From JAGVJT01 sp964513205 (GTDB lineage: Bacteria > Pseudomonadota > Gammaproteobacteria > Legionellales > Legionellaceae), in assembly GCA_964513205.1 (NCBI GenBank), contig CAZELP010000007.1, forward strand, positions 18,794-82,793: DNA of 64,000 bases, given 5' to 3'. A program made the position numbers and the translations under genes. Each line of letters starts with the position of its first letter. Position 1 is the stretch's first letter. Shown here in pieces: positions 34,022-42,281 of the stretch. Below the pieces are notes generated by a model that was not told the DNA's origin, did no database searches, and worked only from the letters and a program-made list of their open reading frames with translations.

Positions 34022-36023
34022 TCATGGCTTTGGGGATGTATTACCATTTGAATCATTTTTTAATTCACTAACTTCATGTTTTAACTTAGCAGCTATACCA
34101 GTTAAAAATGGGAGGGGTTTTTTGGAGCTTTCTATTCTTTCTTCTTGAGAATTTTTTTCTCCCTCAGTATTTGGAGCAAAATTTTGATCAAACCCTTTTT
34201 GCTTATCTGGTATTTTAGATGTTAAAATCTTATATAATTCGTTTAATTCACTGCAGCAAGAACAATACTCACGAGTAAGAGCATAGAAATTTTGAACGCT
34301 ACCCTCGACTGACTCAATTGACATCTTTCCGGATAACGCCTCTGTTATGCTTGTCTTCTTGAGAGCTGTCTGAAAAATGCTCCCATTGATAAAATCTTGA
34401 TATTTCTTAATGTTAGCCTGTTTATTCTTGATTTTTTCTTGATCATTAGGATCAGAGGTTTCATTTAGCCTTTTTTGGGCAAACTCCACCTCTCTTTCCA
34501 AGTCCTTTATTTTATCATTAAACTGTGGTGAACCAGGTTGTGGAGTATTATGACTTAATCTCATAAGAAGAGACTTTGCTGCGTTAAGATTACCAAGTTC
34601 AATCTTATTTTCTTGGATTTTTCCTACTTCCGCATGATGCTCCGCCGCTTTAGATGGAAGACCCGTCATAGTTGGAATAATCACACTCAAAACAAAGTCT
34701 TGCGGCTCTTTGCCTGTCTCTTTTTCTTCGTTAATATCTGTTGGCTGAATCTTCTGCATTTTTTCTATCAGTTTGGAGTATTGTTGTTGTGTTTCTCCTT
34801 CTGAATTCACCTCTTTTAAGCGACACTTACCATCTAAACCTTTTTTGATAGTAGATAACTTATTATCATGAAGAATAAGAGCGATGCGTTTATCTTTTGA
34901 AATAAGAGTTTGCGCCACATTATCAAGATTCAAACTTTCAACCTTATAAAGATAAAACTCGTATGTCTTTAATTGTGTAGCATAAGCAAGCATTTTATTT
35001 TCTTTAGGAATAGATGGTATAAAATCATTCGGTTTAGTATCTTTTTTAGTTGGAGCTTCAACCGATTTAATCTTATGTCTAATCGCTCCAGTTGCTTGAC
35101 CTTGAGCCATCAAACTTTCTAAACTCACTCTTGACTGAGATGTTAACGAGGATTTAGAGATTTGAGAATTTTTTTCTGACTGAGGTTCTTTTTCCTTAGT
35201 AACAACTGGCTTAGGAACATCAGGCATCTCAAAATCAAAATTATCATTAACATCGCTCTCATCTTCGTTCTCTTCTTCATATCCCATCATCTTTCGCCTT
35301 TCCTGTATTTTTTCAAAAGGGGAAGAGTTTTCAAAATTTTTCTGTAGAGCTTCAGAAACTTCAGGCTCCCCTTGCAAATTAAGCGATAACATGTCACTAA
35401 GTGTCGTCATATCCAATGATTTTTTTAATAAATCTGACGCCTTTGAAATATTATTCAACACAATGTATGCAATAGATAACATTGAGATGAGATTGACAAC
35501 ATACTGAGAGTAGGAAAAACCTTTTGTATTTTCTGGATTCTTTGTAGGTTTACTTTCTGTTTGTGGAGCCACATCAACATGATGCTCTACCGCAGCAGGT
35601 TCAATCATTTTTGAGCTCATTTGTTCGTTTCTTTCTGCTTGTGAAAGTCGAACTACTAATTTTTCATCAATCTCTTGGACACGAGGATCTATTTTTCCCT
35701 CTTGTTTTGGTGTTACAGTCTCATACTTTATTTCAACTGTTGGGACTTGATCACCAAAATGCTTTTTTAAAGACTCAACATGAGCAGAAAGTTGATTGTT
35801 ATTATGAACGCTCTCTAACTCAATATAGACGCTGTCTTTACCTGGTGCACTGAATACAACACCTTTAATTTTATTTGAACTCAGTATTTCTGGATTTGAG
35901 CGTATTATGTTGCTAACTTGCTTTTTCGTTGTTTCCAATACGTCAATCCAACGATCTTTTGAGGAAGAATTGATACTGACAGTCTGTTCAGTTTTTTCTT
36001 TAGGAGCACTACGTATAAATGCA
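34022..36023 (-). CDS. effector-like protein B, C-terminal part (truncated by assembly gap)
   Basis: About 667 residues downstream of the N gap, family not recognised. The first region (AFIRSAPKEK to KYETV) has an alpha/beta look. A hydrophobic segment (YVVNLISMLSIAYIVL) follows, then acidic low-complexity sequence (EEENEDESDVNDNFDFEMPDVP), a second mixed domain (LKTYEFYLYKVESLN to LILHDNKLSTIKKG), and helical C-terminal coils with paired Cys (EYCSCCSEL). The end is Ser/Asn/Pro-rich (NDSNGNTSPKP). The whole is low in GC and Lys/Glu/Ser-rich, unlike the housekeeping neighbours. Size, composition and one membrane-like helix suggest a secreted host-acting protein, but no known domain is identifiable. 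It lies between paralogues A and C. Confidence 0.6.
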
Positions 36024-36123
36024 NNNNNNNNNNNNNNNNNNNNNNNNNNNNNNNNNNNNNNNNNNNNNNNNNNNNNNNNNNNNNNNNNNNNNNNNNNNNN
36101 NNNNNNNNNNNNNNNNNNNNNNN
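36024..36123. other. assembly gap (100 N)
   Basis: Exactly 100 N, the conventional length for a scaffold gap of unknown size. It falls inside gene B. The apparent continuity of the reading frame across it has no meaning because the true length is unknown. A repeat inside the gene is a likely reason for the break. Confidence 0.98.
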
Positions 36124-36367
36124 CTTCAAATAACTCTCTATTGGTTTTAATTTTCAATCCCAATAATTGCCCCAATCTAATGAACAAATCCTGAAAAAGC
36201 TGAAAACGAGATAGTTTTGGAGATGGTTTTGGCTCAGGTATCGGTTCTTCGTTATTAGTCAGATAACGATTAAACGAAGCAAAATTAAGCGTCTTACCAT
36301 ATTTTTCATTATGTTCTCGCAATAATTTATTTAGTTCTTTTTCTTCATCACTCATTGTAGTGGTCAT
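36124..36367 (-). CDS. effector-like protein B, N-terminal part
   Basis: The first 81 residues of the gap-interrupted gene: a hydrophilic start (MTTTMSDEEKELNKLLREHN), a Pro-rich linker (EEPIPEPKPSPK) and an amphipathic or hydrophobic helix (FQLFQDLFIRLGQLLGL). There is no signal peptide. The ATG at 36367 has TAAGGAAAAT upstream; a second ATG (codon 5) is possible. Same strand and style as the fragment across the gap, so they are probably one gene, but two genes cannot be excluded. Confidence 0.6.
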
Positions 36368-36525
36368 TTTATTTTCCTTAAATCACTTTATATTTAACTA
36401 ATAGACGTTAATTTGCGATTTATCAAGACAGTGAGCTCTTAAAAAGAACAAAATTAAGATAACGGGGAGTTTTAAAAAAGATTTACGAAAAAATTGAAGT
36501 CTAATCGAGTCTTATAAAGGTAATT

Positions 36526-36559
36526 TTTCGGCATTTATTACCGTGGATATGCCTTAAAT
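36526..36559 (+). pseudogene. 34-bp remnant of an MFS transporter gene
   Basis: Thirty of 34 bases match, ungapped, the coding sequence of the MFS gene at 37622-37655 (about codons 50-61), in the same orientation. The stop codon of gene C lies inside it. It sits downstream of gene C on the copy-1 side, where an MFS gene would be expected if the gene A to MFS unit had been duplicated. It is the only recognisable piece left. Confidence 0.6.
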
Positions 36560-37300
36560 CTTGTTCTGATTTTGATTGGTGGGTGTTAAATCCTGCATTT
36601 CGACTTCACCATTTATATTATGTTTAATCTCTTGATACTTCTGTTTATATGCGGCGTTTGAAAGACTCACAACAAGTTGCGAAACGGTCTTTTTTAAGTT
36701 ACTAATCAACACGTTAAAGGAGCTGGAGCTCTTGTCGAAATGGCTTGATGCAGCACGAACGGCCGCATTGAAAGATTTTTCCACATTTTCAAAAAGTTGT
36801 TTGGCTTGCACAGAAGGAAGAGATAAATAAACATCATGAATTGCCTTGCCAACCGTGGACAGACACTGATTTATATACTGCATGTTTCGCCCGTTGAATT
36901 CAGGAAAAGTTAAGACCAATTGGTTCAATCTGACTATATTTGCAGTCAATTCATTGGAGTCGTTCGCTTTTTCTCCTGAATCCACTTGTTCGATAGGCTT
37001 TAATTTAGTTAACTCGTCCTCTAACCGACTTTTCTCTAGCCTAAGTGAGCTTAGTTTTTTCTCAAGTTCGTCTTTGTCTCTACTTACAAAAAGCAGGGCA
37101 CTCTCCAACCGCTTATTACGTCGGGGAGTTTTCTGAGCCATTAGATTTTTTTCTTCTTCTCCTAACCTATTTTTATTGCCTTCAGACACTTGAATTTTTT
37201 TATGAATTATTTCTAATTGCTTCTCAATGTCTTTTACTCTAGCCTGATTTTCAGCGATTTTCTTGTCTAAAGAGTCATGAGTTATACTTTTTTTGTCCAT
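36554..37300 (-). CDS. coiled-coil effector-like protein C (paralogue of A)
   Basis: About 248 residues. Residues 10-105 are coiled coil (DKKIAENQARVKDIEKQLEI to SRLEDELTKL). The shared module is AKQLFENVEKSFNAAVRAAS (about 160-179), then FNVLISNLKKTVSQLVVSLS (about 195-214), and an acidic/polar tail GEVEMQDLTPTNQNQ. These correspond in order to gene A, which has a longer coiled coil and a middle insert. A TATAAT (37335-37330, minus) and GGGAGACAAGTC precede the ATG, again like A. Its stop lies in DNA related to the MFS gene. It is probably a cytoplasmic secreted substrate; function unknown. Confidence 0.7.
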   Translation of the reverse strand: MDKKSITHDSLDKKIAENQARVKDIEKQLEIIHKKIQVSEGNKNRLGEEEKNLMAQKTPRRNKRLESALLFVSRDKDELEKKLSSLRLEKSRLEDELTKLKPIEQVDSGEKANDSNELTANIVRLNQLVLTFPEFNGRNMQYINQCLSTVGKAIHDVYLSLPSVQAKQLFENVEKSFNAAVRAASSHFDKSSSSFNVLISNLKKTVSQLVVSLSNAAYKQKYQEIKHNINGEVEMQDLTPTNQNQNKI

Positions 37301-37366
37301 GACTTGTCTCCCTCTCTTTCTTTAGATTAATTATAGATCACATTGGGTCACATAACGCTTTGAAAA

Positions 37367-37409
37367 TTTTTATCAAATTATTTTTCTCAAGCATGACGGG
37401 CTTTTTTAC
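37367..37409. repeat. 43-bp direct repeat, copy 2
   Basis: Matches 33332-33374 at about 41 of 43 positions. Here it lies between gene C (minus) and the MFS gene (plus), partly overlapping the probable promoter region of both. Confidence 0.75.
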
Positions 37410-37416
37410 TCTATGC

Positions 37417-37446
37417 TTGTCCAATCTATTCCAATTAAGCTAGAAT
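37417..37446 (+). promoter_or_regulatory. promoter of MFS gene
   Basis: TTGTCC (37417-37422) and TAGAAT (37441-37446) with an 18-bp spacer, 29 bp before the ATG at 37475. Confidence 0.4.
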
Positions 37447-37474
37447 AGTCTTTTGAATTTTTATTGTAGATTTC

Positions 37475-38668
37475 ATGTCTGTATCACGCCGCGCGGGTTG
37501 GTTTATTTGGCTGATTGCCTCCACATTTTATGCTTATCAATACATCCTTCGGATTATGCCAAGCGTGATGCTTACGGACATCACCCAACAATTTCATATT
37601 GATACTGCACTTTTTGGGCAGTTTTCCGGAATTTATTACGTTGGATATGCCTTAATGCATCTTCCTATCGGTATCATGCTTGATAAATATGGCCCACGAA
37701 AAATTATCTCAGCATGTATTTTAGTCACGGCCATTGGCACTCTTCCCATTGTTTTTTCAACCAATGTGGTGTACTTAATTTTAGGACGCGGACTTATCGG
37801 CGTGGGTTCTTCTGCTGCAATTTTGGGAACTTTTAAGATCATTCGCATGGCTTTTCGAGAAAAGCTCTTCCCCAGAATGCTCAGTATTTCAGTTACCATT
37901 GGTCTTTTGGGCGCGATATACGGTGCCGGTCCTGTTGGTTATTTGTGCTCAATTTGGCCCTATAAAAATGTGGTGGCTTTCTTTGCCGGAATAGGTATTT
38001 TATTGTCTATATTGACTTACTTTATTGTTCCAAACATCGAATCAACCCACTCAGGTCGAATTCTTCAAAACGTGAAAACCGTCTTAACACATCCCAAAGT
38101 ACTTTTGTTATGCTGCTTTGCAGGGCTTATGGTGGGACCATTAGAAGGGTTTTCTGATATTTGGGGACCACAATTTTTGATGATTGTATATGGCTTTAAC
38201 AAAGCAACAGCAAGTTATTTACCCTCCATGATTTTTTTAGGCATGTGCTTTGGCGCTCCAATTTTAAGCTTAATTGCAGAAAAAACAGGCCGGTATTACG
38301 CTGTTATTATTGCCTCTGGTTTGTTTATGTTGTTCATGTTTTCTTTGCTCATTGCTTATTCATTACCAGAAATAGTGATCATTTTAGGCTTTATTGGCGT
38401 TGGTATTTGTTGCGCATATCAGATTCTCGCCATCTATAAAGCGTCTACTTATGTCGATGAACACTTAGTTGGATTAACAACCGCAATTGCCAACATGGTG
38501 ATCATGAGTTTTGGTTATTTTTTCCATAGTATCATTGGAATTGTCATTCATACTTACAGTTCACTTTCACCTGTAGAAGCATTCAAACACGGTATTGCAG
38601 TAGTTCCAATTACGCTTGCCTTGGGAAGCTTGGGGTTTGTATATTTGGCCATTCAAGAAAAAAAGTAA
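37475..38668 (+). CDS. MFS transporter
   Basis: A 397-residue, 12-helix major facilitator. The N-terminal half has the first-loop motif GIMLDKYGPRK (the D-x-x-G-x-R-x motif of MFS) and GRGLIGVGSSAAILGTFK in helices 4-5. The C-terminal half repeats the pattern (GFIGVGICCAYQILAIYKAS). It resembles the small-molecule or phthalate-like permeases common in Coxiella and Legionella; the substrate is not predictable. The ATG follows GTAGATTTC, a weak ribosome site. A fragment of a second copy remains at 36526-36559. Confidence 0.88.
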   Translation: MSVSRRAGWFIWLIASTFYAYQYILRIMPSVMLTDITQQFHIDTALFGQFSGIYYVGYALMHLPIGIMLDKYGPRKIISACILVTAIGTLPIVFSTNVVYLILGRGLIGVGSSAAILGTFKIIRMAFREKLFPRMLSISVTIGLLGAIYGAGPVGYLCSIWPYKNVVAFFAGIGILLSILTYFIVPNIESTHSGRILQNVKTVLTHPKVLLLCCFAGLMVGPLEGFSDIWGPQFLMIVYGFNKATASYLPSMIFLGMCFGAPILSLIAEKTGRYYAVIIASGLFMLFMFSLLIAYSLPEIVIILGFIGVGICCAYQILAIYKASTYVDEHLVGLTTAIANMVIMSFGYFFHSIIGIVIHTYSSLSPVEAFKHGIAVVPITLALGSLGFVYLAIQEKK

Positions 38669-38682
38669 CACACCATAAGGCT

Positions 38683-38771
38683 CGACTTTCGCGATTTTTC
38701 CGAAACCCGTTCGCCATGAGGCGCGTGCTCAGTACGCGCCTCGAAGGGTTACCCAGTATTTATCAAAGTCG
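38683..38771. repeat. 89-bp imperfect palindromic element
   Basis: Outer arms CGACTTT (38683-38689) and AAAGTCG (38765-38771), partly matching inner arms (AACCCGTTCG against CGAAGGGTT), and a perfect central 9-bp stem GAGGCGCGT/ACGCGCCTC (38718-38726, 38734-38742) with a 7-nt loop. It fills the space between the convergent MFS and mqsA genes. It could be a small repeat element, and its centre could act as a bidirectional terminator. Confidence 0.6.
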
Positions 38772-38822
38772 TGCATCGCGTGATCTTTAATTAAATTGTA
38801 TGTTGATCAAAAATTTAAGTTA

Positions 38823-39227
38823 TCAATGAGCTAAAATTTCTTTAAGCTGATTCGGATGATTTCTTAAAACGGTTAATAACAGACTCAGCGGGCGCGGTAT
38901 AGGTAATTTACCCTTTTCATAACGATTGAATGCGTTTATACCCCCACCGAATATGATTGCTGCTTGCTTTTGAGTTAATTTTAATTTAATTCTAACTTGC
39001 TTAATTTCTTCTGGAGTCAATAATCCATCAATACGTGCTTTTTCTGTCAAGATTAACGGCATAACCGCATTACTATCTTTTCCATCAATAATCCCCTCAC
39101 CACAGGCTTCACACCAAAGTGCTGGCTGGTTAATGACAAACTCAACATTTTTATAAGTGTAAGTCATGGGTTTTATTTTATGCTCTTGCTCAAATGATCC
39201 ACATAATGGACACTGTTGCTTAGTCAT
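38823..39227 (-). CDS. mqsA: MqsA antitoxin and transcriptional repressor
   Basis: Type II antitoxin of about 134 residues. The N-terminal zinc domain has two CxxC pairs (CPLCGS and CEACGE), and the C-terminal XRE-type helix-turn-helix domain reads KLKLTQKQAAIIFGGGINAFNRYEKGK, where the FGGGxNAFxRYE core is the MqsA DNA-recognition signature. The start at 39227 is set by AAGGAG seven bases upstream, inside the mqsR 3' end; the open frame extending to 39251 is not needed. It neutralises MqsR and represses the operon through the palindromes at 39555 and 39589. Confidence 0.93.
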   Translation of the reverse strand: MTKQQCPLCGSFEQEHKIKPMTYTYKNVEFVINQPALWCEACGEGIIDGKDSNAVMPLILTEKARIDGLLTPEEIKQVRIKLKLTQKQAAIIFGGGINAFNRYEKGKLPIPRPLSLLLTVLRNHPNQLKEILAH

Positions 39228-39228
39228 A

Positions 39229-39540
39229 TCATTTCTCCTTAAAAGAAACAATCAATTCTCTATTAGCGTTAACTTGAAATTTGATATATAAATCAATGCC
39301 ATTGAAGAAAGTTTTATATACATCTTGCCATGCAACAAAATTTTCATGGATCGGCGGCATAGATTTATAAAAATCTTTCGTTGTTAACGATTGAATCGCT
39401 GAAACCACATCATGATCAGACAAATCAAGTTCAATTTGTCCTCTTTTTGCAGATGATGTCATTACCAATTTTTCAGGACAATCAAATGCTTTTTTAATGC
39501 TACTTAAGTCATAAGTGGGTGTGCGTTTCAAAACAGTCAT
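39229..39540 (-). CDS. mqsR: MqsR mRNA interferase toxin
   Basis: RelE-fold ribonuclease toxin, 103 residues, which in E. coli cleaves mRNA at GCU. Diagnostic segments are KDFYKSM, WQDVYK, DLYIKFQV and the C-terminal LIVSFKEK, with the catalytic Lys/Tyr region intact. The toxin precedes the antitoxin, the unusual order shared with E. coli mqsRA. The toxin stop and antitoxin ATG nearly touch (39229/39227), so they are coupled. The operon has its own autoregulated promoter. Confidence 0.93.
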   Translation of the reverse strand: MTVLKRTPTYDLSSIKKAFDCPEKLVMTSSAKRGQIELDLSDHDVVSAIQSLTTKDFYKSMPPIHENFVAWQDVYKTFFNGIDLYIKFQVNANRELIVSFKEK

Positions 39541-39554
39541 TGTTTATCTCAACT

Positions 39555-39567
39555 AACCTTACAGGTT
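39555..39567. promoter_or_regulatory. MqsA operator 1 (AACCT-TAC-AGGTT)
   Basis: A perfect palindrome with the half-site and 3-bp spacer of the E. coli MqsA operators. It lies directly downstream of the -10 box, 15 bp before the mqsR ATG. Confidence 0.85.
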
Positions 39568-39596
39568 ATAATAGACCATTTGACAAACAACCTCAA
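39568..39596 (-). promoter_or_regulatory. mqsRA promoter
   Basis: On the minus strand TTGAGG (39596-39591) and TATTAT (39573-39568) are 17 bp apart. Operator 1 abuts the -10 and operator 2 covers the -35, so MqsA binding would block RNA polymerase. Confidence 0.75.
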
Positions 39597-39601
39597 GGGT
39601 T
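39589..39601. promoter_or_regulatory. MqsA operator 2 (imperfect, AACC-N5-GGTT)
   Basis: A second inverted repeat, AACCTCAAGGGTT, with a 5-bp spacer between AACC and GGTT. It overlaps the -35 box. Two operators upstream of mqsR is also the E. coli arrangement. Confidence 0.6.
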
Positions 39602-39617
39602 ATTCGGTGGACATATT

Positions 39618-41144
39618 CTACTTCAAGGAAAACTGAATCCCTTGAGCAAAGCTCAAATGAGTGCCCCAATGGATGGTGTTTGTTTGTCGACGCATATACA
39701 CTTTCCAAGCATCCGATCCAGACTCCCGCCCCCGCCCGGTCTGTTTCTCTCCACCAAATGCTCCGCCAATTTCAGCACCAATTGTTCCAATATTTACATT
39801 TGCTATTCCACAATCACTGCCCAGACAAGATAAAAATAACTCTGCATGGCGAAGGTTTTGAGTAAATAAAGCCGAAGAAAGACCTTGAGGAACTTGATTT
39901 TGAAGTAAAATTGCATCTTCAAATTTTTTATAAGAAAAAACAAATAAAATCGGTGCAAAAATCTCTTTTTTAATCAATTCGCTATCATGTGAAATATGCG
40001 TGAAAATGGTCGGCTCGACAAAAAAACCGTTTTTTAATGCAGTCTGTCCACCTATTTCAATTTTTCCACCAAGAGCAGTGCCTTCAGCAATGGCTTTTTC
40101 AAATGCAACCACAGCCGGTTCGTCAATTAAGGGACCAACATGAGTCGAACGATCTAAAGGATTTCCAATTTTAAGCTGAGCATAAGCATTTTTTAATTTT
40201 TGAAGCACTGTCGATAAACAGTTTTCATGCACAATTAAGCGACGCAAACTTGTACAGCGCTGGCCTGTTGTTCCTATTGCAGAAAAAAGAACTGACGGAA
40301 TCGCAAGATCTAGATCAGCAGTTTCATCAACAATCATGGCATTATTACCACCCAATTCTAAAATCGTCTGCCCTAATCGAGAAGAGACTCGCTCCGCCAC
40401 TTTTTTTCCAATAGCGGTAGAACCAGTAAAAGAGACCAATGGAATCCTATTGTCATCCCATAACATACTGCTAATTGCATGATCATCGGTCAATAACAAT
40501 GAAAAAATATCCGGAGCATTGTTTTCTTCTAAAACGTGCTTACAACACTCATAAACAGCAATGGCCGATAAAGGAACCTTTGATGATGGCTTCCATATTG
40601 TTACATTTCCACAAATGGCGCTTAAAAAGGCATTCCAAGCCCACACAGCCACAGGAAAATTAAAAGCCGTAATCACAGCAATAACTCCCAAAGGATGCCA
40701 TTGCTCATACATGCGATGCTCCGCTCTTTCTGAATGCATCGTTTTCCCATACAACATTCGAGATTGACCGACGCAAAAATCAGCCATATCAATCATTTCT
40801 TGAACCTCTCCTAGCGCCTCCTCATAGATTTTTCCCATTTCCAAAGCAATCAACAAAGCCAAATCATGTTTTTTTTCTCTTAAGCGCTCACCTATTTGAC
40901 GAATTAAAGCGCCCCTAACCGGTGCCGGCGTCACACGCCATTTTTCAAAAGCACGAACCGACCCTTCAAGAACCTTTGCGTAATCCTCTTTTGAGCATCG
41001 GGAAACACCGGCAATTGGAAGTCGCGTTGCAGGACAATATGAAACAAAAGCTTCTACAGAATGGTCATTTTTCCACGAGTATCCAAGATATGCAGAAGAA
41101 TGACAGGACTGCAGACCGCATTTTTCTAAAATAGACTCCATCAT
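39618..41144 (-). CDS. amaB: aldehyde dehydrogenase, ALDH7/AmaB type (aminoadipate semialdehyde dehydrogenase)
   Basis: NAD+-dependent oxidation of alpha-aminoadipate semialdehyde (in equilibrium with piperideine-6-carboxylate) in lysine breakdown. Catalytic Glu in LELGGNNAM, nucleophilic Cys in GTTGQRCTSLRR, NAD-binding FTGSTAIGKKV, and the ALDH7-type C-terminal GGEKQTGRGRESGSDAWK. 508 residues is normal for antiquitin-like enzymes. Its start overlaps the stop of the saccharopine dehydrogenase-like gene by 4 bp (ATGA type), so both steps are encoded by one operon, which strongly supports the assignment. Confidence 0.9.
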   Translation of the reverse strand: MMESILEKCGLQSCHSSAYLGYSWKNDHSVEAFVSYCPATRLPIAGVSRCSKEDYAKVLEGSVRAFEKWRVTPAPVRGALIRQIGERLREKKHDLALLIALEMGKIYEEALGEVQEMIDMADFCVGQSRMLYGKTMHSERAEHRMYEQWHPLGVIAVITAFNFPVAVWAWNAFLSAICGNVTIWKPSSKVPLSAIAVYECCKHVLEENNAPDIFSLLLTDDHAISSMLWDDNRIPLVSFTGSTAIGKKVAERVSSRLGQTILELGGNNAMIVDETADLDLAIPSVLFSAIGTTGQRCTSLRRLIVHENCLSTVLQKLKNAYAQLKIGNPLDRSTHVGPLIDEPAVVAFEKAIAEGTALGGKIEIGGQTALKNGFFVEPTIFTHISHDSELIKKEIFAPILFVFSYKKFEDAILLQNQVPQGLSSALFTQNLRHAELFLSCLGSDCGIANVNIGTIGAEIGGAFGGEKQTGRGRESGSDAWKVYMRRQTNTIHWGTHLSFAQGIQFSLK

Positions 41145-42241
41145 AACGCTTCCTGACGATAAAATTGAGCAAATCGATTGGCTAAAAAATCATCTAAACT
41201 AAACATTTCTTGAAACACAAGACCTTGATAATGCGCTGGGTTTGCTAAAATTAAATCCATTACCACACAAACGCTAGAAGCTGTACAGACCTGTATCGCC
41301 GACCATTCAAGGCCTTTTATCGTTTGTGGCATGATTTTTTTAACATATGATTTTTCAATAAATTCACCATGCGAATGACCTTCGGCCGACACATATACCA
41401 ACACCATATCTTGGTATGTTTTGGGCATGGCTCGCTCTAAGATGCGTTTCAATGTATCTCGGTCGCTATTCAATTTTAGTGTATCCATAAGAAACTTCAT
41501 TTTCTCACAATGACCGGGATAACGTATTGTTTTATAAGATAAACGCTCGACTTTTCCTCGATATAAATGAGCCAAATGCCCTAATCCGCCAGAAGTGTGA
41601 AAAGCTTCATACGAAACCCCTTCAATTTCGATGGTTTCAAGCCCTTCTAGCGGATTAAAAAGACGCAGCTCACTGTCATGTAGTCCATAACAAGGATTTC
41701 CATATTCGTTAATAAGCCCATCGGTGGACCAAGTTAATGAATAATGCAAAGCATTGCTGGTTCGCTGCGGGAGCGCTCCAACTCTTAATTTCGCTTGAAA
41801 ACAATCGTCAAATTGACTCACCAAATGATGCGCCACAATGCTTACAAAACCAGGTGCAAGGCCACATTGAGGCACAACTGCAACAGGAGCGCCCAAAGCC
41901 AGCTGATTTATTTTCTCACTCACAGAAATATCTTCTGTCAAATCAAAATAATGGATTTGGGATGCAATGGCGATTTTCGCAATATAAAGATTTAAAAAAT
42001 AGGGCAAACTGGAAATAACAGCCGCTATTTTATTTTTTTGAATATATTGAATGAGCTGAGGTTCATCTTTCACATCCAAAGAGACGGTGTGTAACGTAGG
42101 GATCTTGGCTAATAAGCGAGAAACGTCACTTGAATGAAAATTTACATCTAAAAGATGAACTTCAAAATCCTGTGCCTCAGCTAAAAGACAAGCGATGAGG
42201 CTACCAATTTTTCCGGCTCCCGCGACCAATATACGGTGCAT
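41141..42241 (-). CDS. saccharopine dehydrogenase family protein (lysine degradation)
   Basis: An NAD(P)-binding Rossmann protein of 366 residues: VAGAGKIGSLIACLLAE at the N-terminus, SSLPYFLNLYIAKIA, and the family segment VVPQCGLAPGFVSIVAHHLV, then the C-terminal saccharopine dehydrogenase fold (YGNPCYGLHDSELRLFNPLEG). In the saccharopine pathway it would cleave saccharopine to glutamate and aminoadipate semialdehyde, the substrate of the adjacent AmaB-like enzyme. A separate lysine-ketoglutarate reductase step is not seen in the window. The direction (catabolic) is inferred from the partner. Confidence 0.85.
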   Translation of the reverse strand: MHRILVAGAGKIGSLIACLLAEAQDFEVHLLDVNFHSSDVSRLLAKIPTLHTVSLDVKDEPQLIQYIQKNKIAAVISSLPYFLNLYIAKIAIASQIHYFDLTEDISVSEKINQLALGAPVAVVPQCGLAPGFVSIVAHHLVSQFDDCFQAKLRVGALPQRTSNALHYSLTWSTDGLINEYGNPCYGLHDSELRLFNPLEGLETIEIEGVSYEAFHTSGGLGHLAHLYRGKVERLSYKTIRYPGHCEKMKFLMDTLKLNSDRDTLKRILERAMPKTYQDMVLVYVSAEGHSHGEFIEKSYVKKIMPQTIKGLEWSAIQVCTASSVCVVMDLILANPAHYQGLVFQEMFSLDDFLANRFAQFYRQEAL

Positions 42242-42281
42242 ATCTGTCCAATCTCCCTTTGGACCATGGGTGAGATCTACT

